From Microcebus murinus (lineage: Eukaryota; Chordata; Mammalia; Primates; Cheirogaleidae): 64,000 nucleotides of DNA. The DNA is taken from contig NC_134119.1 of the NCBI RefSeq assembly GCF_040939455.1, forward strand, positions 18,526,501-18,590,500. The letters are read 5' to 3'. The position numbers and the translations under genes were made by a program. Positions 26,466 to 37,359 of this stretch are shown here, in pieces (the first letter of the stretch is position 1; each line of letters opens with the position of its first letter). A model generated the notes under the pieces. The model worked only from the letters and a program-made list of their open reading frames with translations. It searched no databases and had not been told where the DNA came from.

Positions 26466-26820
26466 TGGCAAGTACTTGTCTAGATCAGCAAACTTTTTAT
26501 AGAGGTCCAGAGTATAAATAGTTTGGGCTTTGCAGGCCATATGGTTCCTGTTGCAACTATTCAATTCTGCCATTGTAAAAGGAAAGCAATCACAGTCGAT
26601 ACACGAAAGAATAGGTGTGGCTGTGTTCCAATGAAATGTCATTTATGGGCACTGAAATTTGAATTTCTTATAATATTCTCATGTCACAAAATATTATTCT
26701 TATCTTTACTTTTCCAATCATTTAAAATAAGTGTAAAAACTGCTCTTTTACATGCAGGCAGTACAAAAACAGGCAGCAGCTGGAATGGTTTAGCGACCTC
26801 TGGTCTAGATGGCTTCTGGT
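26466..26820. mobile_element. hAT-type DNA transposon (MER33-like), near full length
   Basis: 'gatcagcaaactttttatagaggtccagagtataaatagtttgggctttgcaggccatatgg ... gtggctgtgttccaatgaaa ... aaaaacaggcagcagctgg ... gcgacctctggtctaga'. Same family as the fragment at 10830. The 100-codon frame at 26523-26825 is a chance reading of the repeat. Confidence 0.7.
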
Positions 26821-27532
26821 CTTAGCTGCCAGCAGCATGGGGTAGTACAGACAGCTCTTCAGTGGGACTCCGGAGAACTGATGTCTAGTCTTGACTTCTC
26901 AACCTCCAGACTGTAGGAACACTGATTGGCAAGTCATTACAAATCCCTGGGCTTCGTGTTCCTCACCGTATGGTACTTGCGCGTGCTGGGGAGGGAAGGT
27001 GGTAGGTGATCTACAAATTCTGAAATTCTAAGAATTTCAACATTCTTTGATCATCCCAGGTATCACCTTGCTGGCAGGGATTATACTTATGTAAAATTAC
27101 TCCCACATCTTGTTGAATCAAAGCTTGGTTTTGGCTTTGTTGAACCTACAAGGCCAAATTCTACACTTGCAGAAATATCCCTGCTAGTTGAAATTTGGCT
27201 GTGCTGTAATTTCTATCACTGTCAAGAGAAGGGCAATTACCTTGTCAGAACTCTACTAGGCCTCAGGAAATTGTCAAAAGGCTTTCAGAAACCAAGACAC
27301 ACTTTCATTTTCTTACTCCCAAACAATCCCTCTGAGAGTTCCCTTCTCCTTACGAATACTCTTAAAGGAAAATAAAGAGGCTTGAGGGAAATGAAATAAA
27401 ATCTCATTAATCAGAATCTATAATAATTCTGTCTGAGAGGCACTGGCACTGAAACCTCCCTTCAGTAACAGGGTGCAAGGTGAGAACTGTGGTAAGGGCC
27501 TAGCAAAAAAAATTAAATGCACAGGCCTAGCT
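26821..27532. other. Intron 4 sequence, nothing recognised
   Basis: No repeat family or coding signal identified. Confidence 0.55.
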
Positions 27533-28443
27533 AAAAATAATGATAAATCAAACAACCCTATCAAAAAGTGGGCAAAGAATTGAACAGAAACTTTTCTAAA
27601 GAAGACAGAAGAATGGCCAACAAACATATGAAAAAATGCTCAACATCTCTAATCATCAGGGAAATGCAAATCAAAACCACAATGAGATATCACTTAACTC
27701 CAGTGAGAATGGCCTTTATCAAAAAGTCCTCAAACAATAAGTGCTGGTGTGGATGCAGAGAGATAGCAACACTTCTACACTGCTGTTGGGACTGGAAACT
27801 AGTTTAACTTCTTTGGAAAGCAATATGGAGATACCTTAAAGTGATACAAGTGGGTCTATCATTTGATCCAGCAATCATTCGATCCATTACTGGGCATCTT
27901 CCCAAAAGATCCAATGACACTCTACAAAAAAAGACACCTGCATTCGAATGTTTATAGCAGCACAATTCATAATTGCAAGGCTGTGGAAACAGCCCAAGTG
28001 CCCATCAATCCAAGAGTGGATTAATAAAATGTGGTTTATATATACCATGGAGTACTGTTCAGCTCTAAGAAACAACGGTGATATAGCACATCATGTATTT
28101 TCCTGGTTAGAGCTGGAACCCATACCACTAAGTGAAGTATCCCAAGAATGGAAAAGCAAGCACCACATATACTCACCAGCAAACTGGTATTAACTGAGCA
28201 GCACCTAAGTGGACACATAGGAAATACAGTAATAGGGTATTGGGCAGGTGGGAGCGGGGAGGGGGAACTGGTATATACATACATAATGAATGAGATGTGC
28301 ACCATCTGAGTTTCACACTGGAAACTCAGACTTGTGGGGCGAGGGGGGGGCAAGGGCATTATTTGAAACCTTAAAATTTGTACCTCCATAATATGCTGAA
28401 ATAAAAATAAATAAATAAATAAAAAGAAAAAAAATAATGATAA
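27533..28443 (+). mobile_element. 5'-truncated young L1 with target-site duplication
   Basis: Contains the last part of ORF2 (frames reading [20 protein letters not shown] and later QPKCPSIQEWINKM), the lineage-specific 3' UTR with G-rich tract at 28336-28350, the end 'tttgtacctccataatatgctgaaataaa' and an A-rich tail. The 14-bp repeat aaaaataatgataa lies at 27533-27546 and 28430-28443. ORF2 is broken by stops, so it is dead. Confidence 0.93.
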
Positions 28444-28539
28444 TAATTACTGTCCCCTGTAATTGCCACTTCAAAGCCACTGCAGCCTGTGGTCATAAAG
28501 ATTAACTTCTCCCCATAGCTGGCATCCACAAAAGTTCTT

Positions 28540-28990
28540 ACTTTTCTCTGCAGATAGCATCACCTTTAAGAAACCTAAAGGTAGTTTTTAAGACATCTTC
28601 CAGGGCCAGCATTCCAGTGGATCAATTGGCCCACCTAGACCAGTGGCCCATACCGAGAAATTGACTCAACTGACTCAACTTGGATTGCTCCAGTGACCCC
28701 AGGGACTGGAGCAACCCAAGAAGATGATTTCTACATCCCTATAATTTTGCCCCAATTAACAAACCGAATTGCCTAATCCTTTGCCTGTTGAACTACTCCT
28801 CAAACCCCTGTCTTCCAAATTCTCGGGAAGGTGGAAATTTCTCTGGTCTCCCCGCTTAGCACTATGCAGAATAGACTCTTTCTAGGCCGTAAAACTGCTG
28901 ACTCAGCCTATTGGCTTCTTGGGCAGCGAGCAAATGAACCTGGTTGTGCAGCAACAGAACCATTTATGAAGAAGGATTTTACTGTGTAAA
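28540..28990 (+). mobile_element. LTR-like block (endogenous retroelement, solo)
   Basis: 'ggtggaaatttctctggtctccccgcttagcactatgcagaatagactctttctagg' resembles the poly-A region of a mammalian LTR, preceded by 'gcctgttgaactactcctcaaacccc'. No internal region is seen. Family and ends uncertain. Confidence 0.4.
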
Positions 28991-30206
28991 TTAACTAATC
29001 AGAGTGGGGATGTTTATTGCTCATTGAACTGAGTCCACTGCTTTAAAACATGTTGTAGTATTGATTTACATTAAAATGTGTTCATTAAAATTTCTTTTTT
29101 AAAGAAAGCAAGATAGCAATTTCTTAGCAACTGCACATTTCCAGAGGAACTTGAAAGGCCATAAGCTGATATTTATTTAAAATATACTTAAATTTAGACA
29201 TTTTGAATATTTGAGCTGGCCTCTTCTTCAAAAGCTTAGGTTAGTGAGACTGCGTTTTCTACCTAGACCTCGCTAAAAATTTTTAAGAAATGTAGGAAGA
29301 GCTTTGATCGTTTGAATTAAATGATAGCAGAAAATTTTTCAAGAAGATAAATGGGGGGGGGGTTTTGCAAACTATCTCATGATTAAAGGTAGTGTTCTTA
29401 AGCTGACAGACAAATTTCAGCAAATTTGAACATTACTATTAACATGAAAAGCACACCTGAAACTCTAGAATGGAACAGAATTTCCTATTACGTCTAGTTG
29501 CATGGATTTCTAAGTCAATGTTTCCCTTTAGATGGTTTTAAAATAAAAATATTGGAGGCTAGTTCTCAAAATTGCAATTATAATTTGAAATGTTCTCAGC
29601 TAGGCTGTCTTTACATAAGCATACTAGCATGAAGTGTTCCTTTTCAAGGGTAGAAGACTGTCCAAGTACAGATGAGCCTTCACTGGCACAAGAATTAGTC
29701 TTCTGGTATTCCATGAGTTTATTCCCTTAGAAGGGAACTTATAACTAAGAGTTTCTGGGTGAAACTATGGCAGCACAAAGGGCTTATAGATCTGTAAGCA
29801 AATTGCAAATTGTTATACTATCTCTATATATCTATTCTTAACCATAGGGTTCCCAGGGAAAGAAAGACCAAGAAACTACACACCTTTGTAGAGTGAAAGT
29901 GGGAAAGGGGGAAGAAAAATGAAAAAACAAACAAACAAACAAACAAAAACCTCATCTGTGGTTTGCTTGAGCTTAACCTTTCCTGGATTTGGAAATCTGG
30001 ACCAGCAATACATATCTGGATATGTTTAGCAATCAACACCAACTCACTTCACTGATTTTATGGGGTGTCCATTACACGGTTGTCATTTTTCATTTACAGA
30101 CTCCATCTCCCTCAGCATGTGTGGTGTTTGCCCTACAAAGTGAAAGACCACTGCATTTTGGAAAACTTTTGACTAATTTTGTCAAGATAGTCAGCCATGC
30201 TACGTA
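28991..30206. other. Intron 4 sequence, nothing recognised
   Basis: Contains a G10 run at 29353-29362 and a (CAAA)n run at about 29924-29947. Confidence 0.6.
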
Positions 30207-30370
30207 GTTTCTATTGGTCCTCAAAGTGTGATTCCCCAGAGAAGCCAGGTGAACATCACTTGAGAACTCACTACAAATGCAATGTTGGGTCCTATCCCAA
30301 ACCCTACTGAATTAGAAACTCTAAGTGGAGCCAGCAACCTATGTTTCTGCAAGCCCTGCAGGTGATTCTG
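30207..30370 (-). mobile_element. MER5A, first part (split by an Alu)
   Basis: 'ggtcctcaaagtgtgattccccagagaagccagg ... catcacttgagaactcactacaaatgcaatgttgggtcc ... ctgaattagaaactctaagtgg' is the reverse complement of MER5A. It resumes after the Alu at 30737-30760 (atgcaatttgagagcccctgg). Confidence 0.85.
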
Positions 30371-30442
30371 CCTAGCCCACAGCAACATCCAACTCCTGGG
30401 CTCTGGTGATCCTCCTGCCTCAGCCTCCCGAGTAGCTGGGAC

Positions 30443-30482
30443 TACAGGCACCCACCACCATGCCTGGTGGTGGGTGCCTGTA
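30443..30482. repeat. Perfect 17-bp inverted repeat (snap-back palindrome)
   Basis: Left arm tacaggcacccaccacc at 30443-30459, 6-nt loop, right arm at 30466-30482. In an ordinary Alu only the left arm exists; the right arm replaces the normal text after 'catgcctgg'. Confidence 0.95.
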
Positions 30483-30575
30483 TATATTTGAAATAATATA
30501 TTTCTATATATTTCTATATATAATATATTTCTATATATTTCTATATAAAAAATATATTTCTATATATTTTTGTAG
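30483..30575. repeat. AT-rich tandem expansion inside the Alu linker
   Basis: About three irregular copies of a 30-35 bp unit built from aatatatttctatatattt. Confidence 0.85.
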
Positions 30576-31139
30576 TTGTCCAATTAATTTCTTTCTATTT
30601 TTAGTAGAGACGGAGTCTCGCTCTTGCTCAGGCTGGTTTCGACCTCCTGACCTTGAACGATCCTCCCACCTTGGCCTCCCAGAGAGCTAGGATTACGGGC
30701 ATGAGCCACCTTGCCAGGCCCCTGCAGGTGATTCTGATGCAATTTGAGAGCCCCTGGTTTAACCTAAAAAATCCACATAGCCTGTGGCAAGGCCCTTCAG
30801 GTAGGCTGGAAAATCTGGTCTCTCTATTTCAGCGGCAACATTTGGGAAGTGTCAGAAGTCTTTTCATAAGACTGTGCCTGAACACCTGACTTCATTTAGG
30901 CTCCTCCTCATTTTTTAAAAAATGATTAGGCCAAGAAATATGAAATTGTGGAAAAATTAGGAAATACTACAAAATAAAATATAACCTTTCTTGATGCAAA
31001 TATTTATATATAATACATTTTTAATTGAACTCATAATATCCACACTGTTCTATAACTTGTTTTATTTTCTTAACAATGTAAAAAAAAATGAGGACTAGAG
31101 AGGGCACAGGCCATAGTAGGGAAAGGAGTAAGAAAGAAA

Positions 31140-31585
31140 AGAAACTTTTTATCTGAGGAATGCAACCCCCCTTTAGTTATCAGACTCAGAGAGGCATTGA
31201 AATGCAATGATAGTCAAGTCATTGAGCAAAAAAATAATTACCTCCTGAAGCCATTTGCTATGTGGATTCTAGACTATCTGATGCCAGGTAGCCATAAAAT
31301 GCCATAGGCTGGACACCATAACTCATACCCTACAGTTCAATAGCTATAGCTTATCACTGACCGATGTTATTTCTGGAATCCAGTGAGAATTCCTGTCAAA
31401 CAATGTGGCATCAGCAGATTCCTTGTCCCCCTTTGCCTTTAAAAACCTGCTTGTAACAAAGGCCAAAATGAGCTCTCCCCAAGGCAACCTGGAAGTATGT
31501 CCCAGGCAACTGTCCTTAACCTTTGTCCAAATAATCCCACTATATTAATTTTGCCTCAGTGTCTTTCTTTAGTTCGACAAGAGGA
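31140..31585 (+). mobile_element. Solo LTR of an endogenous retroelement
   Basis: The right half reads 'gtcccccttt gcctttaaaa acctgcttgtaac', 'gagctctccccaaggcaacctgg', 'cccaggcaactgtccttaacc' and ends 'ttttgcctcagtgtctttctttagttcgaCA'. A TATA-like box, a poly-A region and a CA end are the layout of an LTR. No coding region is attached. Subfamily not assigned; the 5' end is approximate. Confidence 0.55.
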
Positions 31586-31669
31586 ACTAGGATTCAAATC
31601 CAAGCAACCTAATCCCAGAGCCTTTGCTATTAACATGATGCTGTGCAACTACATTATGATTCCAAATGG

Positions 31670-32800
31670 CTAAATAATGTGATGTGGAGCAGGTCCACCA
31701 AATATATTTAATCAATTTATTAATGTTGGAAACTCACTTGTTTCCCTAATTTTTCCCCATTATCAATCATACTGCAATGATTATTCCTGAACATACATTT
31801 TTAAATACTCACTCAAGTTTTTTTAAGACAAAATTTTTCAAAATAGAATTTCTGAGTTAAATGGCTTGCTATTGACACCTTTCCAAATTGCCCTCCAATG
31901 AACTTTATCAACAGTATATAAGGGTGTCTTTTCTTCGCTCCTTTGAAACTACTGGAAATTATTATTTTTTAACTTCTATGAATTAGGTAGAAAATGGATC
32001 TCTATGTCTTAATTATTCTTTGATTATTACTGGAGCAGAGTATTTTCCATAGGCTCATTATCCACTTATATATATTTTTTTCTTAATTGCCCATTTGTGT
32101 ACAGGATCTACTTTTTAATGTAAAAATTTCATTTAACTGTAATATACACACAGCAAAGGAAACGAGTCATAAATATAGAGCTCTATAAAGTTTCATAAAG
32201 CGAACACACTTAGATAACTGCATTAAGACAGAAGAACTGAATTTGAATGGCCCCAGGAATTCCTTGTGTCCCTTCTGATTTCCATCCACTTTCCTCCAGA
32301 GGTGACCACTATCCTATATATTCCCAACAGAGGTGATGTTCCCCTTAAGGGACAACAACTGATTCCTGGGGGAGGGAGGCTGTTATCTTATTCTATGTAT
32401 GTACCAAGTACAGATATCCATGGACTACATGCACAGACATATAGTATATCCATGGCATTAACATTTCATGGCAGTGAGGTGGCAATGAGAAAAAGGTAGA
32501 CAAATGTTGCATTATCCTGGCTGTGCAGTTTTGCCTACTTTGAACTTCATGAAAAAACTTGGCCCACTTCTTAAATTGGGGTGTTACTCTATTTCTTGTT
32601 GATTTTGTGAGAATCTTTAAGTGTTAAAAATATTAATATTTTATCATATATATTGGGGATAACTTTTTCCAGTTTTTTATTTGACTTTTACCTTTGTTAT
32701 CCTTATTTTCTTTTTTTTTAACTTAACTTTTTATTTGTTTGAGGAATCTCTTATTTATAGTCTATGAAAAATTTCATGAGGACTGGATAGTAAATTTTAT
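31670..32800 (-). mobile_element. Old L1M/HAL1 fragment
   Basis: 'cattatcaatcatactgcaatgattattcctgaacatac', 'aatagaatttctgagttaaatggc', 'tttccaaattgccctccaatgaac' and 'gagcagagtattttccataggctc' are antisense L1 3' text, strongly decayed. Confidence 0.6.
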
Positions 32801-33335
32801 AAAGCTTGCATAATGGAGATGTTACTTATCATTGTTTGAGATTGAAGACTCAGACATTATAAACAATTTATACACAATTTTTAATACCAGTGCTGAAAAC
32901 GTAAAAATCCACATAGTTATAGAATCCTTTTGAAAATAGTTATTCTAGTGACTTTCCAGCTAAAAATCTGGAGGCAAGCCACCTTGGAAAGCTATATTGA
33001 GTACCAGTCTCTTAAAACTTTGATAAGTTGTTAGGTCTAGAGTTCGCTAATTCACAACTTAGTATCACTCAAAAATTTCCAATCTTTCACAGAACTTTAA
33101 CCAAGTTATTAGGCAAAACTAGACTGTCACTACCAAACATGCATATAATTTGAAAGGGACAGCCAAGATTCAGGAACATTCTACCAAAAACATCAGTAGA
33201 AGATATGAACTTAAAATGTTTCAGACATTTTAAATACTTGCTTATGACTCCAAATTGCCATTTTTCTCTGCCTCACATATAGGATATAAAAAATGGACCC
33301 CTCCCTACCCTCATTAACATGTGGAGTGTTAAATT
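32801..33335. other. Intron 4 sequence, nothing recognised
   Basis: AT-rich, no signal identified. Confidence 0.5.
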
Positions 33336-33612
33336 GACCACAAAAGAGTCAAAGCCATCCTTAATTCTGTATTCCACACTATTTTTTAGCTGTACTGTAA
33401 AATAAATAATAGTACATCATTTCACATCTTAAAAACAGCATTTGCACATCTGTACATATCTGTCTGAAGACGTATCATTTCTAGCTGTATTTTTGGGCTT
33501 AGTTTTAACATTTGCTGGTGCAAGTTTGGCAAACAACCTTCTCCTTGGGTTCCTCCTTTTCCTCACCTCCTCCTGACTCAACCTCCCTCTACTGTTGGTG
33601 TTTGCAGCAAGG
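33336..33612 (-). pseudogene. HMGN1-like processed pseudogene, internally deleted
   Basis: A minus-strand frame reads EEVRKRRNPRRRLFAKLAPA, then NVKTKPKNTARNDTSSDRYV. It lines up with the nucleosome-binding region of HMGN1 (pattern E-E-P-K-R-R-S-A-R-L-S-A-K ... K-P-K ... S-S-D-K-K-V-Q). After 'SSD' the DNA jumps to text that resembles the HMGN1 3' UTR (GTGCAAATGCTGTTTTTAAG, then GTGAAATGATG and AAAAAATAGTG), so roughly the second half of the CDS is absent. The nucleosome-binding core has lost key residues, the start is missing, and no intron remains. HMGN retrocopies are very common in mammals. Identification rests on remembered sequence. The chance reading that includes upstream residues (92 codons) is not a gene. 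The 3' poly-A could not be placed. Confidence 0.5.
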
Positions 33613-35168
33613 AGGTAGGAACCAGGTGCCTGGTTGGGATCTATCTTTCTACTGTTCACCCTTTGGAATAACTTTAATTTAGTATTTTTTTTTAAATTAC
33701 AACACACAGTTGAGTTTAGTTATTTGGCCAAATCTCAGCCTTTTTCTTTTAGTGGACATATCTGTTCTAGTTACATTATTTTTTTGTCAGAATAATATGT
33801 GCCATCTTCTAACCTTTTGCTATGTTTTAAAAGCTTTCTTTTTATTTCCTTGTTTTATATTTCTTCATTGCTATAAGAATTATATTTTCTTTTCCCTCTT
33901 AAGATTGTTGACAACTATTTTTTAAAGCCCTGGGAAGTTACTTTTAAGTGATAAAATGTCCTTCAACTTTTACTTTTGGTTTCTCAAGAAGCTATTTTGG
34001 TTGCTAAAAATTGTTAAACCTCTATCTTTCCAACGTACATCGTTAAACCATTTTTACTGTTAAACATTTTCTTAAAGCTATATAAAGCATATGTTTTCTA
34101 AAAGTTATTTGCATGTCTAGAATAAGTGGCTTTCAGAATTATGCTACCTCTAATTCTTGCATGCTGTGTGAAGATTTTTGTTAATGTTGCAGAATGCTTT
34201 AAAGGTCCCTTCTTTCTTTATGCATTTCTTAACTCATTGCTTATATTCCTATTTCAGTCCCTTTATTTGCCTAAAAGTAGTGTGAATAGCTTCTCTTTGG
34301 GTCTCCCACTATTTACTTGAAAACTGTTAAAATCCTCTTCTTAGAACATGACCTAGAGAGCCGAATGAAGCAAGCACATATTAATAGCCCAGTGATTCAG
34401 AAGTATGAGTAGGTGGAGAAAGAACTTAGACTGAATGTAGTACCAAGTGGGAACTTCATTTCTGCCTAGTTTCTCTGGGTTTGCTGAACCTGTGGAGTCA
34501 GGGACTCATGTTCCATATCTGGCTTTCACTGTTGGCAAAGTACCGTCACCGTCAAGCTTCCCTCCCTTCAGTTTCTGCCAGCTGTGACGCATGAATGTTC
34601 TGTCCCAGTAAGTTGGGAAGTCTTCATCAGGAATGCGTTTTCTGTCTGGTTATTAACAACCCTGATATTGGGTGTCACCAGCACCACAAGAAATATCCCA
34701 GACAGTTATGACTCTGTGCCCCTTATGGCTGGGGGTATGCCTCCAGTCTCTGCCCCATCTCCAAATGGGGCCTGGCAGGTGACACCAGTTCTTCTAAGTA
34801 TAATAAAACCTCCCCCTTTTCCCCACACCCTGTTTACATCTCCAGCCCTTATGCCTCGAAATAAAGATATGTAAGATGTCTTTCTTAAGAAATCTGGGCA
34901 ACCACTATTGACTCTGGAGTTTTAGCCAAGTATTTACTGAATGCTTGGATGAAAAAAGTACCCACTTTGTTCAATTTGAGTTATTTGTTGCACCAGTTTG
35001 TATAATTAAGTTTTTTTTTAAAAAAGTCTTCTGCTAACTGGTTATCTACGAGGGTCATGTGGCTCATTAACCATTAATAGTAAATCCCTTTTTATCAGAT
35101 TTGCCTCTGATTCTTAGACAGGCCTGACCAACCTGGTGAATCCTGCATGTGTCACCAGGATGGTGAAC
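33613..35168. other. Intron 4 sequence, nothing recognised
   Basis: T-rich to about 34330, then more balanced. The 96-codon frame at 34584-34874 shows no known motif. Confidence 0.5.
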
Positions 35169-35345
35169 TGCTGTAGCAGAGAAAGCTCATCTGGACTGGG
35201 AATTAGGATGCTCAATTAACCACCTTGGGAACATCACTTAGGTGCCATGACCCTCAGTTTCCTCCTTCAGAAGATGGGAATAACACCACCTGTGCTGCCT
35301 ACAGCACAGAATTTTTTATTTTTCAGAAATAAATGAGATACTATA
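35169..35345 (+). mobile_element. MIR fragment
   Basis: 'catctggactgggaattaggatgctc ... gaacatcacttaggtgccatgaccctcagtttcctccttcagaagatgggaataa' fits a decayed MIR. Confidence 0.6.
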
Positions 35346-35948
35346 TTTAAAAAAGCAACATGCCAAGAATCACAAAGTACTCTACAAGAGCAAGCTTGCA
35401 TTATTCTTTCTTCTTGAAGAGATGTGGAAGTTTCACTTCTCCCATTTCCACTCTTTTGAATAAGAGAAAAATGTTTTAGCTAAAAGTGAAATAAATACGC
35501 AGTCTGCCCCACCTTGTGTATTCATCCAGCATTCATTCATTCATTTCACACAACATTTCACAAAACCCATCCCTTTCCTTGTGGAGTTTATGTTTAGGAA
35601 CAGAGTTAGGCCATATACAAATACAAAAGCAAGGTCATTTTAATCAGTGATGAGTCTCCTTAAGAGAAGTGAAGTGTAGAAAAGGACCAGCTGGAGGAGG
35701 CACCATAGTTGCTACTTCAGATAATATGATCAGGAAGGATTCATTTTTGTCCATGGTCAAGAATTAAAACACCTAATTAATAAACTGCCCAATAGCATAA
35801 TGCTTGAAATTGACAAATATCCCTTTTCCTTTTTCCATTTTACAACAGCTTTTTGAAGTGCACAGTCTGGATCTGATCCAGATTTGAGAGGAAACCACAA
35901 GGAATCAGGAAGACCTCACTGGAATTTCAAAACAGTAAATGTACATAC
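35346..35948. other. Intron 4, near exon 4
   Basis: Contains a short ATTC run at 35530-35547; otherwise nothing recognised. Confidence 0.55.
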
Positions 35949-36097
35949 CCATTTCACACATGGTGCTGGCCACGCCTAGGCCATATGCCTCTAAGACATC
36001 CTTTACTGTCCTCATAGAGTCATCGTACCTGGCTGCAAGGCCAAGGTAGTTATAGGAGCCCATGTTGATGACATCTTTGATGATTCTTCCAGTAAAC
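35949..36097 (-). CDS. SPTLC3: SPTLC3 coding exon 4 (start of PLP-enzyme domain; unusual substitutions)
   Basis: 149 nt: one base completing Arg, 49 codons, and one base of the next Gly. Acceptor tccctgcAG|GTTTACT; donor ATGG|GTATGT. It encodes FTGRIIKDVINMGSYNYLGL, then AARYDDSMRTVKDVLEAYGL, then GVASTMCEM, about residues 154-202. NMGSYNYLG is the family hallmark at the start of the alpha-oxoamine synthase fold. The end reads G-L-G-V-A-S-T-M-C-E-M-G, where family members have G-x-G-x-x-x-x-R-x-x-x-G. The Arg is therefore Met (ATG), and the next residue is Cys (TGT). The position before the second Gly is Leu where I recall Thr in human SPTLC3. From memory about 9 of 50 residues differ from human here, against none in exons 5 and 6. 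The splice sites and frame are intact. Confidence 0.95.
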
Positions 36098-36239
36098 CTG
36101 CAGGGAGACAAGTAAGTGAGCACGGTGGGCTATCTCACTTAATACCATCCTAGTACCTGAGAGACCTTGGGTCTGGCCCAAATGATATGTTTTCTTCTTT
36201 CTCATTAAATTATACCATTATAATAATTTAAAAAGAAAA

Positions 36240-36715
36240 CAAAATGAATGAAACTCTGTCATTTGCAGCAACATGGATAGAACTGTAGGCCACTATGTTA
36301 AATGAAATAAGCCAAGCACAGAAAGGCAAATACTGTGCGTTTTCACTCACGTGAGAGCTGAAAGAGTGGATTTAATGAAGATAGAGAGTAGATTCATGGT
36401 TACCAGAGTTCAGGAAGGGTAAGGGGGAGAGATAAAGAGAAGTTAATTAATGGGTATAAATATACGGTTTGCTAGAAGAAATAAGACCTAGTGTTAGATT
36501 GATCAGTAGAGTGACTATAGTTTATAATAACCTGTTATATATTTCAAAATAGCTAGAAGAGAAGAATTCAAATGGTTCTAGCTTAAAGAAAAGATAAATA
36601 TTGAAGGTAATGGGTATCCCAAGTACACTGATTTGATCTTTACAAAGCATATAAATGTATTAAATTATCACATGTATCCCAAACTATACGTATCTATTAT
36701 GCATAAAAAAAATCT
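36240..36715 (+). mobile_element. L1 3' UTR fragment (older L1MA/PB-like)
   Basis: 'catttgcagcaacatggatagaactgtaggcc', 'ggcaaatactgtgcgttttcactc', 'agattcatggttaccagag', 'gaccta gtgttagattgatcagtag' and the 'tatctattatgcataaaaaaaa' tail are sense L1 3' text. It lies in intron 3, antisense to SPTLC3. Confidence 0.85.
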
Positions 36716-37204
36716 GTTGCCAAAAAACAAAATGATTTGTCCTTAGGGGACAGTAACCTCATAATGAAGTTGGGCAGAGCATTGGAGAAAAGTATCCTGA
36801 ACCATGGAGTGTTTCTTAGCCCTGATTTAGCTTAGGCGCTTATTTCCATGGCACCTACGCTCCGGTTGAAATTCCAGCAAGAGCCTGCCAAATGGACAAG
36901 AGCCATGGTCACCACTGTCTCCTTAGCCAAAAGTAGGAGGGTACAATTTTCCAATAAAGCAGGTGTAGAACACGCAAAGCCAGCCAGGTCTCGTGTTAAT
37001 CACAATATAAACAAACTACCTTGGCATCTTAATTACTGTGATTTCCTCTACTGGCATTATGAGTGCTTGCAAAGGGCTGAGTGATGCAAGCCCAGCCACC
37101 TCCATGTCTTGTTTTTTTTTTTTCAGATCTGTAATCTGTTGCCCACATTAGGATTTCCTTAAAAGGATTTTCTTTCCACCGAGCACCTCCAGGTGGCTGC
37201 TCAC
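36716..37204. other. Intron 3, near exon 3
   Basis: Nothing recognised. T9 run near 37111. Confidence 0.55.
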
Positions 37205-37359
37205 CTAAATGTCCAGTTGTAGTCATCCGACACCCTCTCCACCACATCAAACCAAGGCCCTGGGGCACTGCAGATGGGCCTGTTCCAGTTGTCTCTGATT
37301 CGAATGTAAAGGTTTCGCTTATAAAAATTCTCAAAGTCTTGATATAGTGGCACAAAATC
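37205..37359 (-). CDS. SPTLC3: SPTLC3 coding exon 3 (linker into the catalytic domain)
   Basis: 155 nt; starts in phase 0 after the acceptor ttataacAG and ends two bases into an Arg codon at the donor AG|GTGAGC. It encodes [20 protein letters not shown], then [20 protein letters not shown], then [11 protein letters not shown] and the split R, about residues 102-153. This segment links the membrane anchor to the aminotransferase-fold domain and is strongly conserved in the SPTLC2/3 branch: the motifs [12 protein letters not shown] and RVSDDYNW are both complete. The intron to exon 4 is only 1.1 kb and contains an old L1 tail. Open frames on either strand overlapping this exon in other phases are shadows. 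The reading frame continues into exon 4 through the split Arg codon AG+G. Confidence 0.95.

Larger units (their letters stand above)
30354..30736 (-). mobile_element. Alu insertion without poly-A tail, with 17-bp target-site duplication
   Basis: An antisense strepsirrhine Alu inserted in MER5A. The duplication ccctgcaggtgattctg occurs at 30354-30370 and 30720-30736. The right-arm end of the Alu (about 45 bp plus the poly-A tail) is missing: the duplication abuts 'cctagcccacagcaacatcc' directly. The middle holds a 17-bp perfect palindrome (30443-30482) and a TATATTTC-type expansion (30483-30570). Confidence 0.9.

Noticed and set aside
27568..28193. Open frames with retrotransposon protein similarity
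   Set aside because: They are C-terminal ORF2 pieces of a 5'-truncated dead L1, included as a mobile element and not as genes.
28540..31585. Complete endogenous retrovirus between the two LTR-like blocks
   Set aside because: The two LTR-like blocks differ from each other and no gag, pol or env-like frame lies between them; the interval holds MER5A and an Alu.
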